The notes under the pieces are model-generated. The model was given only the letters and a program-made list of their open reading frames with translations. It searched no databases and was not told the origin of the DNA. Of a stretch of 64,000 bases of DNA, positions 58,896 through 64,000 are shown one piece after another. Numbering within the stretch: position 1 is the stretch's first letter; each line of letters opens with the position of its first letter. This stretch comes from Acanthosepion esculentum (Eukaryota; Mollusca; Cephalopoda; Sepiida; Sepiidae): NCBI GenBank assembly GCA_964036315.1, contig OZ038492.1:39300853-39364852 (forward strand). The letters run 5' to 3'. A program made the translations under genes and the position numbers.

Positions 58896-60785
58896 CTTTC
58901 TAATATTTTCTAACTAGCGTCATAAATATTGTATCGCGGAAATTTTTCTCATAGTGAGACTAGTCTACTTTGAAAATCACCATTCGAAATATTAAATCCC
59001 AGAATTCAATACCAAGCACATAGACAAGAAGGGTTCTATATACGCTTTTAAAGAACTCACAGCCTGTCTATCTTTCTCTAGCTATAACAACGAATATATC
59101 TTTCTGCGAAATTATCATAGTGATTATCAATATACATTGAGAAAACTCGTTTGGTTAATGTTTCTCTTAAAATAATAAAATGAGCAACATATATATTCGC
59201 TTCAAAACTACTACTACATTGTCTCGCCGTTTAACGTGATATTTATGTGATAATAGCTCCATTAAATCACATATCACTTACCAACACAAACAATTTTAAC
59301 AATAGCACAATGATCAAGCTGTAAAACAACTGCAAATATTTAAAGCATAAAAATCAAACAACCCAACATCAATAAAATTACATCTAATTTGGGACCGAAC
59401 GTAATAAATTTATTTCATCAGAGAATAAGTAAATAGAAAGCAAGAATTAACACGTCAACATACAAAACGGAAGTTTACATGCGAACTGCAATTTATTAAA
59501 ATGAAAACGACGCCATAACACAAAATCAAAATATCTTGACTTTCATTATTTACATTACTCGGATTGTTATCCTCCTCTTCATTACCATATGCACAACGTT
59601 TTTGGCCATTGTACGCGCCGGCTTTCTTCAGGTGATTGGAATTTCGAACCGATCCCTTTATTTCAACCGTCGGCGTAGTTTGTTCTAATTCCACGTGCCA
59701 TGCTTCTTCCGGTTGTCTCAGTTATTTCACTTTAACTCAACTCTCTGTGGCCTGGTATTGAGCTCACAACTCTTTGCGTTTAGTCCCTGGATCTAAGCAA
59801 CATCTTTATCTAAGGACACATGGCACAGTGGTTAAAGCCGTTGGTTGTTATGAACGTAAAAACCAAGAAAATAATTAACAACTTAAAAATAAATTTAAAA
59901 AAATAATTAACAAGGAACTTTCGTTGGTATTTACCCAAACTTATATGAACTAAAAATTACTACCTATTTACACCCAATGCAAAAATACACAGACACACAT
60001 AAAAAGTATACACATTTTTATACATATGCATATATATTTATATATGACACTGAAGAGATACATTCGCATAAATATTTGTGGGTGAATGAATATCTGCTAT
60101 TAAAATATATGTGTACTTTTTTCCCAGTTGTTCTTTTTGGGGCCTTTTTTTAATATTTTGTTTTGTCTGTTCGAATGACGTTTGATTTCTTTTTTTCTCA
60201 CCTTTTTTTCAAATAACAGAAACGAAATCAAATGGTTTTTGATCGTATTAATAATATCTTCTCCAACCTCTTACCTTTTGATGGTGGCAGTAGGAAAACT
60301 TTCTATGTGAACTGTTTGATGTATGACAGTCGTAATATCATCCTCTTCCCAGACATTCCGCTCCAGTGACGATAAACAATTTAGTGATTGTAATACAAAA
60401 AAAAAGAGAGAAAGAAACGAAAAAACAAAACCAATGTAACAAAATATAGACAAATCTCCGCACTGAAACGACACGTCTACGCGCTGAATGAGGTTTGATT
60501 GTTAACACGTTCTTTTCTCATTTAAAACGAACAATTTCAACACTTTTTTTTCGTTCGTTCATTTACTTTTGTGATTGTTTATTGTATATTTCTTCCGTTA
60601 TTTAACTCTCTTACCTTACTTTTAAAAACATATTTATCAAACTTAGTCGAATAATGTACACGGTCAAACAATGAAGGTTGTATTTCGTCAATCTACCAAA
60701 TGAGAAGGGCCGCCATCATTGAAAATCGGCATTAGGAAAATGCGCTATATAATGTCGGAATATGTTTCTTTTATACATGAAGTCA
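58894..60785. other. Unassigned sequence with a possible coding patch
   Basis: 59560-59700 is less AT-rich, and its minus frame reads HVELEQTTPTVEIKGSVRNS with normal-looking codon use for about 55 residues; no domain or splice signals support it. A tRNA-like TGGCACAGTGGTTAAAGCCG at 59820 may be a SINE scrap. At 59416-59395 a minus-strand CUGAUGA plus palindrome lacks GAAA. The rest is AT-rich. Confidence 0.3.
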
Positions 60786-60789
60786 CGGG

Positions 60790-61275
60790 TAGATATTGGT
60801 CGTTGATTCTTGTATCTCTATACATTTACTGCGTTCGGGAGTGGTTAATACCGTTCTTTATATATGAGACGATAAGCATTAGCTTGGTTCCAGACAGATG
60901 AATATTGGTCGTTTATATTTGAGTCTATAAGCATTTACAGCGTTCGAGAAAATGTAAATAATACTCGTTGATTCTTGAATCTCTAAGCATTTACTACGTT
61001 CGGTGATCTATAACTGTTGTCGTATGTATTTGAGACGCTAAGCATTTCATTGATTCGGAAAAAGGCAAATTCTGGTCGTCTCTTTTTGAGTCTCGAAACA
61101 TTTACTGTGTTCGAGGATAGATAAAATGTGTTTATATTTTAGACGATAAGTATTGACTTGGTCCGGGAAATGGTAAATTTATTTTTGAGTCACTAAACAT
61201 TTACTAAGCATTTCGGTGATGACTGAATAATGTTTGTTTCTATTTGAATCTATAAACAATTACTTGCCTTTTGCA
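60790..61275. repeat. Degenerate ~50-58 bp tandem repeat, about nine units
   Basis: Recurring unit: ATTGGTCGTTTATATTTGAG, then TCTATAAGCATTTAC and GCGTTCG. The AGCATTTA-like landmark occurs near 60819, 60876, 60930, 60987, 61041, 61098, 61147, 61193 and 61250. Units are diverged. Confidence 0.78.
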
Positions 61276-61349
61276 AAATTAAATTCTGTATTCATTACTG
61301 TTTTCCTTTACAGTAGAAAATGTTGCACGGTCCCCTCAAAGATTACGAA

Positions 61350-61730
61350 GAGATGCGAAATAGCAGAGGTATAGTTCTACAGAAGGATGATGATACCATG
61401 AACCGAACATGTGAGCAACGATGAGGTTTTGAAGAGGATGCAAACAAAAAGGAAACTCATACTTAGCAAAGAAATAGACAGCTGAAATTTCTGCGACACG
61501 TAATTGGAAAGGAGGACTTGGAAAATCTGATACTCACAGGGCAAACCGAGGGAAAGAAGGACAATGGAAAGCAACGTGTTACATACTTAAGCGTCTTAAG
61601 CCAGTGGATTGCAGAACAGGGTCTTGGATAAATAAGAAAAGGTCAAAGATTATTGAGAGCTACAAGGCACAGGAAGAAATGGAGAGCCATGATCGCCTAC
61701 ATTCTGAAGGGAAAATGCACATAAAAGAAG
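61350..61730 (+). mobile_element. LINE-B C-terminal fragment, best preserved
   Basis: The + strand in shifting frames reads MNRTCEQR, RQLKFLRHVIGKEDLENLIL and TGQTEGKKDNGKQRVTYLSV, then LSQWIAEQGLG and an ELQGTGR/RAMIAYI-like end. It is the reference for the six other tails of this family in the window. The upstream RT is absent. Confidence 0.82.
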
Positions 61731-62294
61731 ACGATTCATTAACTGGTCGGAGGCTCTTTTTCAAGACGGCCTATACCTTCTACCTCAGGCATATTGTGAT
61801 GTTTGTAACAAGACGCAGGGTTATATACGATAAATTGGTCGGTCGCATGTTTATATATTTTCAATTTTTATTCTTCTTTAAATGTCATATACTTTCAGAT
61901 CCTGGGAGAGAATGGTTCTCCACAACGTCCCGTCCGTTTCAATACTTTTGATTCTTTTGAATGTTGGTCGGGAATTCAGTATACACTGCTTCTTTGTCCA
62001 GGTGAATTTTTGTAAATAGAAAAGGCTGACGATATTATCCACATAAACTGCATCTTGCTCTGTAATCCTCTACCACGAGTGGCTCGGGGTTTTTAAGGCT
62101 GAAACTCACTGAAAAAATTCTTTAATAAAGAGTTTCTGCTCATGCGAGTCCAACCAGTAAAGGAATCCGATCTCCAGAGAATAGTACACTATTACATTAA
62201 CATAAGAGGAACAATCTGAATTCCATGGCAAAAATCGTAACGATCTAAATAATGTATGGAGGATGCGCTCTAAATCTATGTAATCTATACCATT
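61731..62294. other. Unassigned sequence
   Basis: A 115-residue + frame (61604-61951) starts in the LINE tail and has no domain. Nothing else seen. Confidence 0.4.
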
Positions 62295-62705
62295 TCAAGT
62301 TCAATTTGGGACTAATCAAAGTCATTTTGGGACTAAGCAAGTTCGTAATGAAATAGCCAAGTTCAGAATGGGATGTAGCGAATTCAAAATTAAACAGCCA
62401 AGTTCAGAATTTGGACGTAGCAAATTCAAAATAAAATATCCAAGTTCAGAATTTGGACGTAGAAAATTCGAAATGGAATAGCCAAGTTCAGAATTTGGAC
62501 ATAGCAAATTCATAATGAAATAGCCAAGTTCAGAATGGGACGTAGCAAATTCGTAATGAAATAGCCAATTCCAGAAATTGGAGGTAGCAAATTCCAAATG
62601 AACTAAGCAATTTTGATTTGGAACGAAGTAAATTCATAATGAAATAAGCAAGTTTAAATTGGGAGTAAGCAGATTCATTATGAACTAGGTGAGTTCAAAT
62701 TGGAA
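62295..62705 (+). repeat. 41-42 bp satellite array, forward orientation
   Basis: Unit: CCAAGTTCAGAATTTGGACG TAGCAAATTCAAAATGAAATAG. GTTCAGAAT landmarks lie at 62361, 62402, 62444 and 62486 (spacing 41, 42, 42). Edges are degenerate. About nine units. Confidence 0.93.
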
Positions 62706-63290
62706 CAATCTACCTTTTTCCATAAATAGTGATTGGAAATTGAATATTTAATAGTTAAACAGGAGTGATACACGGCCTACTATTACTACAATATCATCGC
62801 GTAGAAAACATCTAATGAAGAACGAGTCTGAAATGAAAAGAAATCAGATATTGGCAGCATTTAATTCAGTGGAGAGAGTTGGCGGATAAATTTGTGTCAA
62901 ACTTAGAGTTTCTGGCACTTTCATTGGTAAGACAATCAGGGAGAAGAGAAGAACGAAAGAGATGAATAGACTGTATATATTGTTAATAAAGAGAGAATAA
63001 GAGAGAGAGTTATTCAAACTTAAATGATTTGGGGAACAACAGGGCAAATCTCGAAAGTCCTAAGAAAAAGCAGCAAGGAAATACTGAATGCATATATCAA
63101 GACAGAGTTTGAAAAAGATTGCTATATTGTGAGTTATTTTAAACACTGAATGTTGCATCCAAAAACATACACCTTCCATGAATTTTCTTGATTGATTGAT
63201 TGCTCCGAGAAGATAAACATTTCAATTGTAAAGTTTAGTTGAACATTATTATCTTATCATGAAAATATTTCATTTTAAACTCTTTTTTAG
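62706..63290. other. Spacer between inverted satellite arrays
   Basis: About 585 bp without recognised genes. GA-rich with a GAGAGAGAG run at 62998-63008. Confidence 0.6.
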
Positions 63291-64000
63291 CAAACTAATT
63301 GCTCAGTCTCAAATTGAATTTGCCTAATTCAATTCGAACTTGCTGAGCCCCAAATGAAATTTGACTATTCCATTTTGAATTTGGTATGCCCCAATTTAAA
63401 TTTGACTATTCCATTTTGAATTCTGTATGTCTCAATTTAAATTTGACTATTCCATTTTGAATATTGTATGTCCCAATTTAAATTTTACTATTTCATTTTG
63501 AATTTGCTATGTCCCAATTTAAATTTGACAATTCCATTTTGAATTTGGAATGTCCCAATTTAAATTTGACTATTCCATTTTGAATTTGCTATGTCCCAAT
63601 TTAAATTAGACTATTCCATTTTGAATATTGTATGTCGCAATTTCAATTTTACTATTTCATTTTGAATTTGCTATGTCCCAATTTAAATTTGACAATTTCA
63701 TTTTGAATTTGCAATGTCCCAATTTAAATTTGACTATTCCATTTTGAATTTGCTATGTCCCAATTTAAATTAGACTATTCCATTTTGAATTTGCTATGTC
63801 CCAAGTTAAATGTGACTATTCCATTTTGAATTTGCTATTTCCCATTTTAAATTTGACTATTCCATTTTGAATTTGCAATGTCCAAATTTAAATGTGACAA
63901 TTCCATTTTGAATTTGCTATGTCCCAATTTCAATTTGACTATTTCATTTTAAATTTGCTATGTCCCAATTTAAATTTGACTATTCCATTTTAAATTTGCT
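63291..64000 (-). repeat. 41 bp satellite array, reverse orientation, continues past window
   Basis: Unit on +: CTATTCCATTTTGAATTTGC TATGTCCCAATTTAAATTTGA (41 bases), about 17 copies, well conserved. Its reverse complement matches the unit at 62295-62705 (GGACATAGCAAATTCAAAAT). The array is still running at the window edge. Confidence 0.96.

Noticed and set aside
59395..59422. Hammerhead at minus-strand CUGAUGA followed by an AATAAATTTATT palindrome
   Set aside because: The required GAAA box is missing (ACGTTC instead), and no stem I or III partners were found.
62295..64000. CRISPR-like array from regular 41 bp periodicity
   Set aside because: There are no unique spacers; the whole unit repeats, as in a satellite. 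The genome is clearly animal.

Overview
The window looks like intergenic or intronic DNA from a large, AT-rich, repeat-dominated animal genome. The mix of very long (TA)n tracts, Penelope-like elements (PLEs), several LINE groups, mariner elements and tRNA- or 5S-derived SINEs suggests a mollusc, probably a cephalopod such as an octopus. That assignment is an inference from repeat content; nothing here names the species. I could not support any intact host protein-coding gene or functional tRNA/rRNA gene. Nearly every recognisable reading frame is a broken transposon protein, and most other open frames are read-throughs of (TA)n, purine-rich or trinucleotide repeats.

Layout. 1-9 kb: a 5S/tRNA composite SINE cut by the window start, LINE 3' ends, a nearly complete mariner (3717-4999, with terminal inverted repeats and a dead transposase), and an older mariner pseudogene with a ~304 bp tandem duplication. 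9-13.3 kb: quiet AT-rich DNA, a decayed PLE reverse transcriptase (RT), and two compound microsatellite arrays in opposite orientation. 13.3-21.4 kb: mostly unassigned sequence, then a complete 5S/tRNA SINE with target-site duplication, a 199 bp mariner-type MITE, and a tandem pair of hammerhead ribozyme motifs. 22-25.4 kb: 3.4 kb of almost pure purine on the + strand. 26.6-36.6 kb: LINE and PLE fragments, a GAA/GACTCG minisatellite and an ~800 bp (TA)n block. 36.6-39.5 kb: the best-preserved jockey/CR1-like LINE (endonuclease plus RT), abutting another LINE tail and a 36 bp minisatellite. 40-48.5 kb: more LINE and PLE pieces, including a PLE RT split by a MITE. 48.5-51.6 kb: a GC-richer RTE-like LINE with damaged catalytic motifs. 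51.7-54.3 kb: a long inverted repeat carrying a hammerhead-like motif, a PLE GIY-YIG fragment, a SINE and an internally deleted IS630/Tc1/mariner-type transposon. 55.9-58.9 kb: head-to-tail 3' fragments of a LINE with a restriction-like endonuclease, separated by (TTA)n. 60.8-64 kb: a ~55 bp degenerate tandem repeat and two inverted arrays of one 41-42 bp satellite.

Working labels. LINE-A is the jockey/CR1-like family whose longest copy is 36602-39235. LINE-B is the family whose C-terminal tail is seen best at 61350-61730. pLTR means the PLE terminal repeat.

The most notable signal is 20487-20850 on the minus strand: two direct repeats 262 bp apart, each with a hammerhead core. One copy folds completely (6 bp stem I, 10-11 bp stem II, 3 bp stem III). 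That is the architecture described for PLE and retrozyme ribozymes. Degenerate relatives lie at 46 kb and 52 kb. The second notable signal is the 5S rRNA-tRNA fusion SINE present in three composite copies.
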